From Methanobacteriota archaeon (GTDB taxonomy: Archaea; Halobacteriota; Methanomicrobia; Methanomicrobiales; Methanoculleaceae), in contig JAENZF010000002.1 of NCBI GenBank assembly GCA_016841385.1, positions 5,268-43,987 on the forward strand: DNA of 38,720 bases, read 5' to 3'. Below, in pieces: positions 38,330-38,720 of this stretch (positions within the stretch are counted from its first letter, which is position 1; each line of letters opens with the position of its first letter). The position numbers and the translations under genes are program-made. Under the pieces are notes generated by a model. The model worked only from the letters and a program-made list of their open reading frames with translations, had not been told where the DNA came from and ran no database searches.

Positions 38330-38410
38330 CCGGCCTCCGGCCTCCTCAGTCGCACCTTCGGTGCTCATGCTCCGGCCCTATGGCCCGTCGCACCCCACAC
38401 CTCGGGGCGG
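38330..38410. repeat. Modular hairpin repeat (copy D)
   Basis: GTCGCACC-TTC-GGTGCTCATGCTCCGGCCC-TAT-GGCCCGTCGCACCCCACACC; core 38364-38394 matches the reverse complement of 3436-3466 at 29/31 positions. Confidence 0.88.
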
Positions 38411-38697
38411 GGGCAGTCATGGCGATACCCGGTGGAAAGCCGTGCTCCGGAGTGCAGCCATCCGCGAAGGCGCGAAATCTGTGGGGGTGCTATCCCTGCG
38501 CTTTCCTTTCGCGGCAACGCGAGCGACGGGCGATCCCTCACATACCAAAGCCCTCAAAATAAGGTGAAATAGTCCACTAGATAACCCCGCGCCAACGTAA
38601 ACTGCCGGCGGAAAAAATCTTCACCGGAGCAGGTTTCCAGGGAAACGGATCGTCCGTCCTCCCCTCAAACCACAAGTGCTAATATCGAACCTGCCAC

Positions 38698-38720
38698 ATG
38701 CCTGATCACGAATGGTGGAC
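38698..38720 (+). CDS. Possible start of a truncated CDS (MPDHEWW..., methyltransferase-like N-terminus)
   Basis: ATG CCT GAT CAC GAA TGG TGG AC runs off the window; too short for a real call. Confidence 0.25.

Overview
GC-rich archaeal chromosomal window, most likely from a Methanomicrobiales methanogen (Methanoculleus-like; assigned from remembered protein families, not from a search). It is densely coding, and about 37 protein genes can be supported. They include a DUF5806 protein, a MobB-MoaE fusion, a GlmM-type phosphohexomutase, a 1188-aa alpha-helical repeat protein coupled to an acylphosphatase, a stand-alone Cas1, two tandem PaaK-type CoA ligases with an ACT protein, a DUF1538 pair with a PII-like protein, an HPS-RraA fusion, an F420-type LLM oxidoreductase, amt-glnK, DUF2115, a nitroreductase, a guaAa-YkgJ-TraB operon, cobT/cobZ/cobS, a small sulfite-reductase-like siroheme/ferredoxin protein, EF-1A-uS10, an envelope glycosylation-type cluster around a CetZ operon, and eL8(L7Ae)-eS28-eL24-ndk. 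No rRNA, tRNA, CRISPR array or transposase was recognised. The strongest unexplained signals are: (1) a dispersed family of GC-rich modular hairpin repeats whose stems change sequence but keep pairing between constant linkers TCNNGCTCC and TCGC, one copy of which forms the 3' end and stop codon of glmM; (2) a solo Cas1 that appears to lack the conserved catalytic Glu; (3) operator-like palindromes, notably a 9-bp-arm palindrome between the TATA box and a predicted leaderless AUG of hps-rraA, and a GGAA-N6-TTCC (NrpR-type) site at amt.
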